Shown here one piece after another: positions 55,101 to 63,775 of a stretch of DNA of 64,000 bases. Source of the DNA: Notospermus geniculatus (Eukaryota > Nemertea > Pilidiophora > Heteronemertea > Lineidae); contig NMRB01002706.1 of the NCBI GenBank assembly GCA_002633025.1, positions 1 to 64,000 of the forward strand, read 5' to 3'. The position numbers and the translations under genes were made by a program. Every line of letters begins with the position of its first letter. Position 1 is the first letter of the stretch. The notes beneath the pieces were generated by a model that was not told the DNA's origin, did no database searches, and worked only from the letters and a program-made list of their open reading frames with translations.

Positions 55101-57653
55101 CTGAGGTCCCTGTAAAACCTCTGTGTTCAGGGACTTACCCTTGAAAGTTGATGAACAATCAAAAACCACACGCAACTTGGGCTTGTTTTCAGTCATGACT
55201 GCGTGATGTGGGATATACCACGTTTTACCAGCCTCACCAGGGGTCTCGACCCGCTCTGCATATCCTTTATCAATTAGCTCATGAATTTCTGCACGGTAAC
55301 GGTTGAACAAGTCAGGATCTCGGGCAAGCTTGCGCCCAAGGTGCTCAAGTCTGCGACTAGCTATGGCCCAATTGTCATCCAGGTCAGGTTTTTCGGACTT
55401 AAAGGGAATTGCCATTTCATAATGTCCATCAAGTTTGGTAGTAGTCTCATCCCACAGGTGGACAACTCGCTTGTCCTCCTGTGACATATGTGACGTGTCA
55501 TCCACAATTGATTCCACATTGTCCATTTGCCAAAACCGCTGAACCTGTGCCTCTAAACCACTGTCAACCGAATTTGCAGTTACAAAATGTGAGGTTGCCC
55601 TAGGGTGGACCCCAGTTGACAAAGGACCGTTCAAAGTCCATCCTAACAAAGTTCTACACGCATAGGGTTCACCAGGCTGACCTTTTCTCACTTCAAGGGG
55701 TGTCAAAGCCTCTGGTACATCCTGGCCAATAATAAGGTCAACTCCCCTTTCACCAACCCTAGGCATGTCAATTCCCTGTAAGTGCGGAAAACTACTGAGC
55801 TGCTGGGGGTCAGGCACAAGCCCTTCATGATCAATTGGTATGTCTGGCCTTATGAAGACATATGGCAACCTTACAGCTTCACCATTTACAGCCTCTACCT
55901 CAAGCGACAGGACCCGCGTTTGCGACTTATTACCACTGCCTTCAAGTGTAGTCAAATTCAGGATAGTTTCAGTACCGCGAACACCAAGCCGACTCTCCAA
56001 GTTTTCAGAACAGAAAGAAGTCGTCGAACCATTGTCTAACAGAGCCAAGGCTTCCACATATTCATGCTCACCAGCGCGCACATTTACAGACACAATAGGC
56101 AACATAGTGGTACCGGCCCCATGAACTCTCGCATGCGCATTCTGAACTTTCACCTCAGCCTCTTTGCTTGGTGCCCCAGATTCACTAGCCCCTTGCTTCG
56201 ACGATGCCTGTTGACGACCACGGTTCCTATTATAATTGACGATATGTAAAAACTTTGTGTGAGCCCTACCACACCCATCAACAGTGCATCGACGCTGCAA
56301 GGTGCACTTATCCGCAAAATGCCCATGGCGCAGGCAATTATCACAGAGCTTCCTCTCCCGCGTGAACTTCAGTCGCTGCTCGGGTTTCATTGACTTAAAT
56401 CGCTGACATCCAAACAAGGTGTGCGAATCATCGCACAGCGGACACTTCACAACACTGGGGACAGATGACTCAGGTTTGGTCCCTGAATCCTGTCCTTGAC
56501 CATGAGCTGGAGCTGATGGTTGCGACGTTTCACTTGGCCTGCTTTCAGTTTCACCTACCGATGCGACAAATGCAGAACCCTCATGGGTTTTTCTTTCTGG
56601 TGGCTTGCCTTGTTTGCGGAAACCGGAGTCCGGCACGCCAAATATTGGATCATTTGCTTCGCGAGCTGCCCGGACGATAAAGTGAACGAGGTTGTCTACC
56701 GTAGGATACTGACCAGTAATCTCTCTCACACTAACGGCCTGTTTTCTCCATCGCGACTGCAAATAAAAGGGAAGCCTATCTACAATCTTTACCATTCCCC
56801 TCTGTGTGTCAATCTCTGCAATTCGACCCATTGCACGCAGTGTTTCAACACAATTTGTAAGCTCATCCCCTAGATCCTGCAACTTATACTTATCCCATGC
56901 CTTTGGGCCATTGATCACACGCTTTATCCATGCTTCAGAAATAGTAAACGGACTACCAAAACGCTCATGTAGCAACTGGCGAGCTCTAGGATAACCTTCA
57001 TCTGGATTCATCACAAGACAACAGTCGATGACTTTCTTGGCCTTACCCTTACAGTAATACACAAGCCGGTTCAGCTTAGAATTGACATCAATTGCAGTAT
57101 TACCAACAAGACTATCAAATGACCTCATGAAAGAATGGTAGCTTAATGGATCACCATCAAAACTCTGAATCTCAGATTTGGGCAACTGCAAAACCTCTAT
57201 CACATGCTCAAACTGAGCTGCCTGAAAGGCATTAAAATCACTAACATGACGCTCTTCCTGCTTCACATAACCAGCAGGACTGGGTGGTGCCACCTTTTCT
57301 ATTTTCACAGGAGGCACAGTAGCATGACATGACTGTTGAAAGGAATTTACATTACTACCTGTACCCTGACATTCATCAGAATCAACCTTTCTGCAATTCG
57401 TGAGCTTCAGCTTCTCGAACTTCAACTTCTCCACTTCCAGTTCCAGCTTCTCCTTCTCAAGCTCCAATCTCTCCTTGGCTAGTCTGGCTCGTTCAAGAAA
57501 CTCCCCCTTGCGGGCAATCGCCTCGGCACGTTTGCTGCTAGATGTCGAAGATGCTGAACTGCGTCGGGACCATACATCACCAGTTGCGTCCAATGTAGCC
57601 ATGTCGTCCGCCTGATCCTTGCCTTGTGTATACACAATAACCTCATCCCTCAT
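52194..57653 (-). CDS. BEL/Pao retrotransposon Gag-Pol polyprotein
   Basis: An uninterrupted 1819-codon ORF. Along it I see a charged coiled coil (about 40-105), a DUF1759-type gag region (about 155-330), zinc-binding cysteines including a CX2CX4HX4C knuckle (CDNCLRHGHFADKC), an aspartic protease with LLDNGS and a later LIIGQD, a reverse transcriptase with the active-site YVDD (FYVDDCLKS), RNase H (FSDASS, RLELSG, FWTDST), an integrase HHCC zinc finger (HYHEISAHSG, then CFSC) and DDE core (VGVDCFGP, SDNGSNF, GSWERQ), and a DUF5641-type tail. Order and motifs are those of the Pao/BEL group, whose pol lies in one frame with gag. With near-identical LTRs this indicates a recent, possibly still active, insertion. 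It lies between the LTRs at 51526-51824 and 61877-62175. Confidence 0.93.
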   Translation of the reverse strand: MRDEVIVYTQGKDQADDMATLDATGDVWSRRSSASSTSSSKRAEAIARKGEFLERARLAKERLELEKEKLELEVEKLKFEKLKLTNCRKVDSDECQGTGSNVNSFQQSCHATVPPVKIEKVAPPSPAGYVKQEERHVSDFNAFQAAQFEHVIEVLQLPKSEIQSFDGDPLSYHSFMRSFDSLVGNTAIDVNSKLNRLVYYCKGKAKKVIDCCLVMNPDEGYPRARQLLHERFGSPFTISEAWIKRVINGPKAWDKYKLQDLGDELTNCVETLRAMGRIAEIDTQRGMVKIVDRLPFYLQSRWRKQAVSVREITGQYPTVDNLVHFIVRAAREANDPIFGVPDSGFRKQGKPPERKTHEGSAFVASVGETESRPSETSQPSAPAHGQGQDSGTKPESSVPSVVKCPLCDDSHTLFGCQRFKSMKPEQRLKFTRERKLCDNCLRHGHFADKCTLQRRCTVDGCGRAHTKFLHIVNYNRNRGRQQASSKQGASESGAPSKEAEVKVQNAHARVHGAGTTMLPIVSVNVRAGEHEYVEALALLDNGSTTSFCSENLESRLGVRGTETILNLTTLEGSGNKSQTRVLSLEVEAVNGEAVRLPYVFIRPDIPIDHEGLVPDPQQLSSFPHLQGIDMPRVGERGVDLIIGQDVPEALTPLEVRKGQPGEPYACRTLLGWTLNGPLSTGVHPRATSHFVTANSVDSGLEAQVQRFWQMDNVESIVDDTSHMSQEDKRVVHLWDETTTKLDGHYEMAIPFKSEKPDLDDNWAIASRRLEHLGRKLARDPDLFNRYRAEIHELIDKGYAERVETPGEAGKTWYIPHHAVMTENKPKLRVVFDCSSTFKGKSLNTEVLQGPQFINPLVSVLIKFRQGPVALMSDIQTMYYQVKVKVKDRDVLRFLWWPGDDMSQPPVTYRMTVHPFGGIWAPSAATYALRRTVDDNECDFNEEVRSTVLHNFYVDDCLKSVSSTDSAIELAHDLQELLKKGGFRLRKWLSNERSVIEAIPTADRAKTVQDIGGRMDSLPAERALGVKWNIGEDTLGFTIKIRDKPNTRRGLLSIVSSTYDPLGLASPCTLLAKRILQDLVRLKVGWDVDLPSEQLQGWRDWLRELPVLGEYFIDRSVVPSDFGEIAHAQVHHFSDASSIAYGAVSYIRLVNDQGRIHCALLMGKSRLNPIKPMTIPRLELSGAVVAVKLDQLISRELEIPLDTSVFWTDSTLVLQYIQNTSRRFHTFVANRVAMIHAGSSPQQWRHVDTKNNPADDASRGLTPEQLLNNQRWKHGPEFLWQSPDAWPVLKPVPVIAETDAEVVTKVMGYAAVGTATEARVDGIDRLIERHSCWFRLKKSVAWLLRVKMFLLAKVQGKKVSSIVETRLTVPELRNAELVLIKYVQGITYQQEIKALQCKTRLPRSSTVYQLDPHLNESGIMCVGGRLDRATMREIAKHQILIPKGHLATLIARHYHEISAHSGREYVLALIRQRFWLIGGRTVVNSVRSKCFSCNRRRAPTGVQQMACLPEDRVTSDVPPFTFVGVDCFGPFMVKRARSMVKRYGCLFTCLTIRAIHIEVLHTMDTDSFINALQRFIARRGPPVRMRSDNGSNFTAGNKELRLAIEGWNRVKIEEFLKQKEVEWLFNPPAASHMGGSWERQIRSVRDILQVLLKEQTLDDEGLETVMCLAESIVNGRPLTVRSDSPSDLEPLTPNHLLLLRSGPVLPPGLFVKEDCFRRRWKQVQYIADVFWHRWKREYLPRIQLRSKWHNPTRNLEPGDVVLVLDESTPRNLWPLGRVVKSYTGQDNLVRSVDVKTRSGVLRRPIDKLCLLESVESHDNG

Positions 57654-58125
57654 GATAAAGAAACGACGCTCTATCTCATTTAACTCGTGCTTTGCTTAGC
57701 CAAGTCCTCGTCATTCCACCGGACAATGTCCATATATAACAAGTAGCGGTCAAAGACCCTGTCGAACTGACTCTCAACATCCTTGAATGCTGCATTTACT
57801 TCCGCCTCTAGTCTTGTGCGCCTATATCCATAAGATCCCTCATGGCATTCGATTTTCGCGTCAGGGCTGCCTTTAGCCCTCCCAGTTCTTTCCTAAGCTG
57901 CCTAGCACGCTCGTCCAAAATAGATGTCGCGTGTGTCGTGTTTTCCTGACGGCATGTAGGCCCTCGGGTGTCGTGTGTGACGGGTTCTTGTATCGAAGTA
58001 GCCATGACGAATCTGTCGACGTTCTTGAACAAATGTGGGTGCTGATTATTCTAACTGTCGAGGAAGAACGTAACGTGGAGACCGACGTCATGAGACACTG
58101 CAGTCTGAACCTTTATTTCCAAAGA
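57614..58125 (-). pseudogene. BEL gag N-terminal region, broken into three frames
   Basis: Upstream of the long ORF, gag-like coding runs in one frame at 58032-57808, continues in a second frame to about 57700, and then in the frame of the main ORF. The identical 512-bp copy at 50593-51104 has the same breaks, so they are not random read errors in one copy. Either the real start is in the main ORF or the leader part of gag is defective. Confidence 0.55.
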
Positions 58126-59825
58126 ATGTCCCCTTTCCTCTTAAATAAAGCAGTGACTCTGGCCTCCTTCCAACTCTTAGGTACAGACCCACTGCCGAGG
58201 GACATGTTGAAGATAAGGCAAAGTGGATGGGCAAGGGCACCCGCAGCCTCTTTCAGGACCCTGCCATGGAAGCCGTCTGGTCCCGCTGATTTGCTAGAGT
58301 CAATTTTACGCAACTTGTTTCCTACCATATCGTCAGTAATTACAAGCCCTGGCATCGTAGGTGGCTGCAAGTTGATTACCTCAGGAAGAGAATCAGGCTC
58401 CTCAACAAAAACTCGAGCAAAATGCCTATTCAGAATATCTGCCTTCTCTGCATCCGTTGAAGCAACAACACCGTGTTCACCATTGAGCTTCGGAATGTCA
58501 TCAGCAACCTTAATACTAGACCTCACATACCTCCAAAAAGCTTTAGGATTCTCCTTTGATTCAATAGCCAATCGTGTCTCAAAAGTTGCCTTCTTCGATC
58601 TCGTAAGCTTACGCAACTCATTCCTGCATTTAGCAAATGCCGAGAAATTTTCATCAGACCTATCTGCCAAGTACACTTTCCAGGCCCTGTTCTTCTCCCT
58701 CACTTTATCCAACGCCTCCAAATCAAGATAGGGTGACTTCTTACCACGGCTATGTCCTCTGTAAGGCTTAGACTTGGGCACAAAATCATCAATGCACCTT
58801 TTAAAGATACTACTAAAGCGATCCCAAACTAGGTTGACATCGCCATCACCTGAAGTAAGCTCTTTATCCCAATCAACCGAGTTAAGCCGCACACGAATTG
58901 AGGCATAGTCTCCACGATGATACAAAAAGCGAGGGGCCAAGTCTCCAACTGAAGCCTGTTTTGGGCTAGTCGATTGCAGCTCAACAAGAAGTACCAGATG
59001 GTCACTTTTACCGAGTGGTGGCAAGTAATGCACATTTGAGACCAATAACTCATCCGAGGAAACTACCAAGTCATCCATGGTAGGTGTTTGGCCATGTCTA
59101 AAACGAGTCGGCCTGTCCACATGCTGATGTAGGAAGTTATCCGTAATGACTGCACGAAAGGCCTTGTCCAATTTACGCACACCAGTTGCAGACTGGTTAA
59201 CCCAATCGATGGTTGGATAGTTAAAATCACCAATCAAAACAAAGCTGAGCCTCTCATTGCATAAATTCTCAATAAGAATATTCAACGCCGCAGAATTATC
59301 CTGGGAGGAATTCGGGCTCCTATAAATGCAACCTAGTAAGGTTAGTCTGCTATCTAACCACACTTTAATCCAAACTACCTCAGCAAATGAGCTGTTACGT
59401 ACTGTTGCAGTGTCAACTACTTCAGTGTGGATATCCTCCCTGGCTAGAACAGCAACTCCTCTCCCGGTGGCCGACAAATTATGCAGCGGCTTTTTATAGC
59501 CAGGAAAGCACAGCAAATCCTCAGTTAACTTCTCCCCGAACTTAGGTTTAAGTTCAGTAAGGCAGATAAGGTGAGGAAACTTCTCTTCGACTAATAGCTG
59601 CAGCTCTACCTTCTTATTCAGAAAAGAATCACAGTTAGTATACAATATAGAAACGTGCACTGGAACAGAACTAATAACATCAACACATGAACTATTTACA
59701 GACTGAGTCAACTGCGGTGCTTTGTTTACATCACTTTGTAAGTCCCTCAATCCGAAAGGGCCGTTCTCTCCGATCCTTGACAATGCGATTTCCTTTAATA
59801 ACGAGATTCCTCTCACCACTTTCAA
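58113..59825 (-). CDS. LINE ORF2: APE endonuclease and truncated reverse transcriptase
   Basis: A 570-codon frame on the minus strand. Its first 300 residues are an apurinic-type endonuclease of non-LTR retrotransposons: LYTNCDSFLNKK, a catalytic Glu in CLTELKPKFG, GCIYRSPNS, GDFNYPTIDW and the closing GKSDHLVLL. A linker follows, then the beginning of a reverse transcriptase (SAGPDGFHGRVLKEAAG, FNMSLGSGSVPKSWKEA). The RT is cut off before its catalytic core: the last codons and the stop come from BEL sequence beyond the junction at 58125. It could not copy itself. The motif style fits the CR1/L2/jockey group; the exact clade is uncertain. The frame's start overlaps the end of ORF1. Confidence 0.85.
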   Translation of the reverse strand: MKVVRGISLLKEIALSRIGENGPFGLRDLQSDVNKAPQLTQSVNSSCVDVISSVPVHVSILYTNCDSFLNKKVELQLLVEEKFPHLICLTELKPKFGEKLTEDLLCFPGYKKPLHNLSATGRGVAVLAREDIHTEVVDTATVRNSSFAEVVWIKVWLDSRLTLLGCIYRSPNSSQDNSAALNILIENLCNERLSFVLIGDFNYPTIDWVNQSATGVRKLDKAFRAVITDNFLHQHVDRPTRFRHGQTPTMDDLVVSSDELLVSNVHYLPPLGKSDHLVLLVELQSTSPKQASVGDLAPRFLYHRGDYASIRVRLNSVDWDKELTSGDGDVNLVWDRFSSIFKRCIDDFVPKSKPYRGHSRGKKSPYLDLEALDKVREKNRAWKVYLADRSDENFSAFAKCRNELRKLTRSKKATFETRLAIESKENPKAFWRYVRSSIKVADDIPKLNGEHGVVASTDAEKADILNRHFARVFVEEPDSLPEVINLQPPTMPGLVITDDMVGNKLRKIDSSKSAGPDGFHGRVLKEAAGALAHPLCLIFNMSLGSGSVPKSWKEARVTALFKRKGDILWK

Positions 59826-61282
59826 TCCTCCCCTTGAGTTCCTGCTTCAGCAGCTTATACCTGTCATTCTGCTGCTTAGTACGATCAGGAATACAGGACA
59901 CCGCCGCCAGCCTCCTCTGGTCGTTGAGTTTGACAGACTTGTATCTATCCCAACATTCACGCTTGTCTTCTTCCCTATTGAACACAACTTTGAGTGGCCG
60001 AGGGCCTTCGTGGGAGCTGCTACTGCCAACCAGAGTCCGCACAATAAGTTTAGGTTTAGGTGGGCGGTCGATTCCCAAATTATCACTAAGAAACTTGAAA
60101 AGAGCATCCTCATCACACCTACGTCTCGCTTGAGCATCACGACCTGATGGTTCAGGCATATTGAAGAAAATAAGATTTGTTTTCCTCCTCTCCTCATCCA
60201 ACAGCTCATCCCTTAGTTTCTGTATCTTCATGTCAATGCACTCCTCATTCACAGTACTTGACCCAGCCCTGGCTTCTATATCCTTAGTAAGATCATCATG
60301 AAGATCCCTAATTGCCTCACCAAGATCAATCTGGTTGACCATATCTCTTTTCAAATTATGCACTTCCGTTACCAAACAGTCAAGGTCTGCCTTATCAGCT
60401 TTAGCATCAAGCTTGTCCAAAATCAAGGAATGCCGTTGGTCCATCTTAGCCATGATAGAACTGAGGTTAGCCATTTGATCAGTAAGTTTGTCCAGCCTAT
60501 TCGATACTTTGTCCACAGCTTGCGATTCTTTAGTAGCTCGTATCTGCTCCCCCTTTACCAATGTGGCCTTGCATGTATTACAAGTGTAGAGATAGCATTC
60601 CATTAATGATTGATCAATCGATTCCATAAGCTGAACAGGCAGAGCACTACATGTATCACAGACTGGGCGACAACAAAAATTACATTCGACTGCGCAAGTG
60701 CCCGACAGCGTTGTAGCTCCACACTCTAAGCAACAAGAACGCCTACCAAACGATCTGACGGGGGTTGAGGTTCTCTCGCTAGCTTCAGTCTCAAATAAGG
60801 AATTGTCATCCAGCACTAAGTCAGACCGATGTCTAAGTTTCCTCTTCTTGCTACCATGCACACCGTCATNTCCTCTTCTTGCTACCATGCACACCGTCAT
60901 TAGTGTTCAACTGAGGCAACGGACTAGCAGGTGGTGTGGTATACGTATCTGAGCTAGCAGTAGATCTGGAAATGATAATTCTCACTGGTGGCTTATCTGT
61001 ACCAAACTCGTTTCCCTCACCAGCATAACTTGGTTGCGAACACTGATAAAGGGTCACATCAGGATCTACCACAGTGTTGTCGAACTCAGAAGAGGTGGAG
61101 ATACTAGACTGCGACTGAGACAAGAAAGTGTCATAAGAAACACCAAGATTGCTGTCAGACGCAAAACTCGAGCGATCATCAGATGTGGGAAGTTCTGAAT
61201 CCAGCACAACGTTAGCCCCTAGCGATCCAACATCAGCCTGCAAACCATTCTCCGTCATTGCGACGCAACTATACCGTATCAC
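59731..61282 (-). CDS. LINE ORF1 protein (zinc-finger, coiled-coil, RRM-like), split by an assembly join
   Basis: Two minus-strand frames, 61282-60866 and 60900-59731, belong to one ORF1 of roughly 510 residues. A 30-bp block (60840-60869) is repeated at 60871-60900 with an N between, a 31-base step that shifts the frame; this looks like an unresolved contig overlap. The protein has a Ser/Thr-rich start, a cysteine-rich PHD-like finger (CCLECG, CNFCCRPVCDTC, CNTC), a long coiled coil (about 60600-60200), and an RRM-like part with TNLIFFNMPEP, ending with a basic tail. ORF1 of this form binds RNA in CR1-like LINEs. It overlaps the start of ORF2. Confidence 0.8.
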
Positions 61283-61876
61283 GTATAACTCCTAGGCTCT
61301 ATGTCCACAAGTACAAAGCCATCCAGCACGAGCAGACTAAATATCAAAATCAACCAAGTACATGAAGTAAGTAGTTGTCAATGTCAGCAGATGACAAAAC
61401 TTGTGCAGCACTAGCAGCAGCAGGCGTGAGGCAACAGCAAAAAACAAAGCAGGCAATAAAGCAAAAGAGAAAATATCTGGTGAAGTCCACAGTTTTCAAG
61501 GCACCAGACAAAACAAAAACAAGGCTATCTCACCAGTATCCAGCTACATCCAATAGGGCCCAGGCCTAATTAGACTACCCCGAAAATTCTTCAAGCTCAG
61601 CTGCTCAGTGCACTGCTCGCAATGCACAAACTCACGTGTAGTCATAAACTATCCAATATGGCGGCCTTAGCGCGAAATTTAGAATCCCAACTTCGTAGCA
61701 CCGAAACAGCTAAAAATCGAATTCCAAGTAGCACTTGAAGCAAACATACGACATCCAAACAACAGTATCTTCAAGTTGATCCACCGTTCATCAAGAGAAA
61801 ATGTCTCTATCACGAAAAATAAGCAATAAAAGTAGCAGCGTCTCAAATTAACACCCAATCGCACCCGCGCATGCTT
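61283..61876 (-). other. LINE 5' UTR or leader between the right LTR and ORF1
   Basis: No convincing ORF. On the minus strand it runs from the end of the right LTR to the ORF1 start. It shares nothing visible with the BEL leader at 51105-51525. Confidence 0.4.
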
Positions 61877-62175
61877 TGAAGATAGAAATTGAAGCACATA
61901 TCACAATGCACGACTCTAGAAAACACTTACAGAACGTCGGTGATACCCAAATCAGCCCACATAAACATCAAATATCGGCACGTATACATATGTCACAAAT
62001 GATCGTCCAAATACAAAGGGAGGACAGACAGCTGCAAAGCCATCATGTCCTGCATGCTCAGAAAAGCACATGGTGTAGCCTAGTCCTGAAATCAAGAACC
62101 CAGACTGGTACCCGGTCCTAATCAATTCACCAAGCATTGGCGGGAAATTCAAAACAACCAAAATTGGCAACAACA
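61877..62175 (-). repeat. BEL LTR, right copy (299 bp)
   Basis: Same length and sequence as the left copy apart from one A/G difference near 62004. On the element's strand it is the 5' LTR, but it is followed by the LINE module instead of the BEL leader found next to the left copy. Confidence 0.8.
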
Positions 62176-62180
62176 CATCG

Positions 62181-62244
62181 GCCTGTACAAACTGGGCACT
62201 TTAGCAGGCAACAAAGCCTAGCAAGGTTTTATGGATTTGGGCCC
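62181..62244. mobile_element. Right half of a hairpin MITE beside the BEL LTR
   Basis: Matches the right arm of 344-463 (GCCTGTACAAACT to GGGCCC). The left arm is absent across the BEL element. Confidence 0.7.
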
Positions 62245-62271
62245 TGGTTTCCAAACAGAATTACCCATTTT

Positions 62272-63509
62272 TCAAGGTTTCCCTGCCTTGCAAGAATAAA
62301 TCGGCGTCCAGTTCTCCTCTGGCTCATCAACAATCTTGTTTTGTATTATCTTGTCACCCAACATTAGAGTCTCCTCCATTTTTCCGTTCAGAAATCGTCG
62401 ATCAACGAAAGCATACACCCCCTTAAAAATTTTACACCGCACACAGGGCACCTGCGACGGCTTCATAAGTTTTTGTTCACTTCTGTGGCTGTAGTACCAC
62501 CCATTGCAAGCTTCGGCTGCTCTTGTTCCATATGTCCTCATAATTATCTTTGGAGAGTTTCTCGGCGCGTTCACCATGACGCCCTCAAACGGACGCTTGT
62601 GAAGCGGAAATACATCACTTTTTCTGAATGTTAGGTGTGGTATTAGCACATCATAGATGTGTGTCGCATTCTCTTCGTAGAACTGTACATCAATATATGG
62701 CCAGCGATGCATCGCGCCCTTTATTCGGTCAGTGGAATTTTTTGACCAAAATTTTATAATCGGCAGACCATCGATACCCACATAATCAGGATTAAGCTTT
62801 TTGATAGTTTTCAACAGCGCCCCCTTTTGGGAATTCTTGACAATAAGGTCAAGGTCATCGTCGTACGGTATGAAACCATGGTGACGCCAACTACCGACCA
62901 AACTGCCACCGTAGATAAAATAGGTCAAGTTGATCTGCTCAGCTATTTGAAGGAACTTAACCAGCAAATCCATGAACACCACACGATGTGAGTGGGCCAA
63001 TTCATTTTTCCTGTAAAACTTCCCAATCTTGCCTTTAAGAATGCGGGAACCCTCTAATGGAAATTTATTGGTAATATTCTTGATATACGCTCGCCATGAA
63101 CTCATATTTTGTGTATCCAGCCTTCCCTTTTCCATCACCATCTTTTTCGATCCTTGCTTTGGTACAGCAGTATTCAGATCCTCATTTTTGCCACTAGTGT
63201 TTACTTTTTTCTTCACGAGTTCAAGAAGATCACCATTCTTTTCGTTCAGTACCTGTTCAGTTTTCCCAGTGTGCCCTGTCAAATTTCCATTTCCATTTTC
63301 GCTAATAATCTTGATATCTTGCACGTCCTCTCGACATATCGCTGTAGAATTTGTTCCCGTTCCGCGCGGATGACGTCCTTCCGTTTCTTTTACGTCACCA
63401 TGGCCACGATGGCGGGAGGTTTGCCCGATGTTCTTCTCGGTGGTACCAATCACCAAGAAAACGGTGACGGCCCCAACTGTAGCAATCAACACGACCAGTC
63501 GTCCGTTTG
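62272..63509 (-). CDS. LicD / fukutin-related-type membrane nucleotidyl- or phosphotransferase, 3' exon (partial)
   Basis: The minus-strand exon starts after a TTTTACAG acceptor (63510-63511) and runs to a TGA at 62272-62274, about 412 codons. The beginning (RLVVLIATVGAVTVFLVIG) is a membrane segment near the N-terminus, so the protein is probably a type II Golgi or ER protein. A variable stem rich in Asn, Lys and Glu follows. About residues 195-225 hold the LicD signature: FIYGGSLVGSWRHHGFIPY, then an aspartate run DDDLDLIV, the metal-binding acidic motif of the nucleotidyltransferase fold. Conserved WPYIDVQFY and PFEGVMVNAP follow. Relatives include fukutin-related protein (ribitol-phosphate transfer to glycans) and bacterial LicD (phosphocholine transfer); the substrate here is unknown. 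The first exon with the start codon is missing; a donor-like AG|GTAAAT at 63997-64000 could mark it. Confidence 0.85.
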
Positions 63510-63549
63510 CTGTAAAAGAGGAAAATATTCACTTTCCTTTAATAGGGCC

Positions 63550-63775
63550 GTTTAGACGACTACAGGCAAAAATCCACATGCGGTCCGATCGAATCCGATT
63601 GTGATTCAAAACTCTTGCGTGTACGCTACCCAATGCGGTCCAATGTGGATTTAAAATAAACCACCAATTTTGCCGGTCCCGAATCCACATTCGACCGCAT
63701 TAGACCACATTGGACCACATACGACCAGATTAAAATTCTCGTCTAAACGCAAATGAGACCCGAATCCGGATTCAT
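63550..63775. repeat. Inverted-repeat element upstream of the LicD exon
   Basis: TTTAGACGAC near the left and GTCGTCTAAAC-like sequence near 63760 face each other, with repeated forms of 'ATGCGGTC / GACCACAT' between. A degenerate MITE within the intron. Confidence 0.45.

Larger units (their letters stand above)
50593..62175 (-). mobile_element. Composite BEL/Pao LTR retrotransposon carrying a LINE module
   Basis: Read on the minus strand the order is: LTR (62175-61877), LINE-type ORF1 and endonuclease (61876-58126), gag start (58125-57654), gag-pol ORF (57653-52194), purine-rich tract, LTR (51824-51526), then a BEL leader and a second gag start (51525-50593) cut off at a single N (50592). 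The right LTR is followed outside by half of a hairpin MITE whose other half is not found at the left end. The left side therefore does not look like a clean insertion edge. Confidence 0.75.

Noticed and set aside
57931-58731. 266-codon plus-strand ORF opposite the LINE and gag region
   Set aside because: It is antisense to clearly coding LINE ORF2 and BEL gag sequence and has no domain of its own.
59687-60147. Plus-strand ORFs of 141-148 codons
   Set aside because: Antisense shadows of LINE ORF1.
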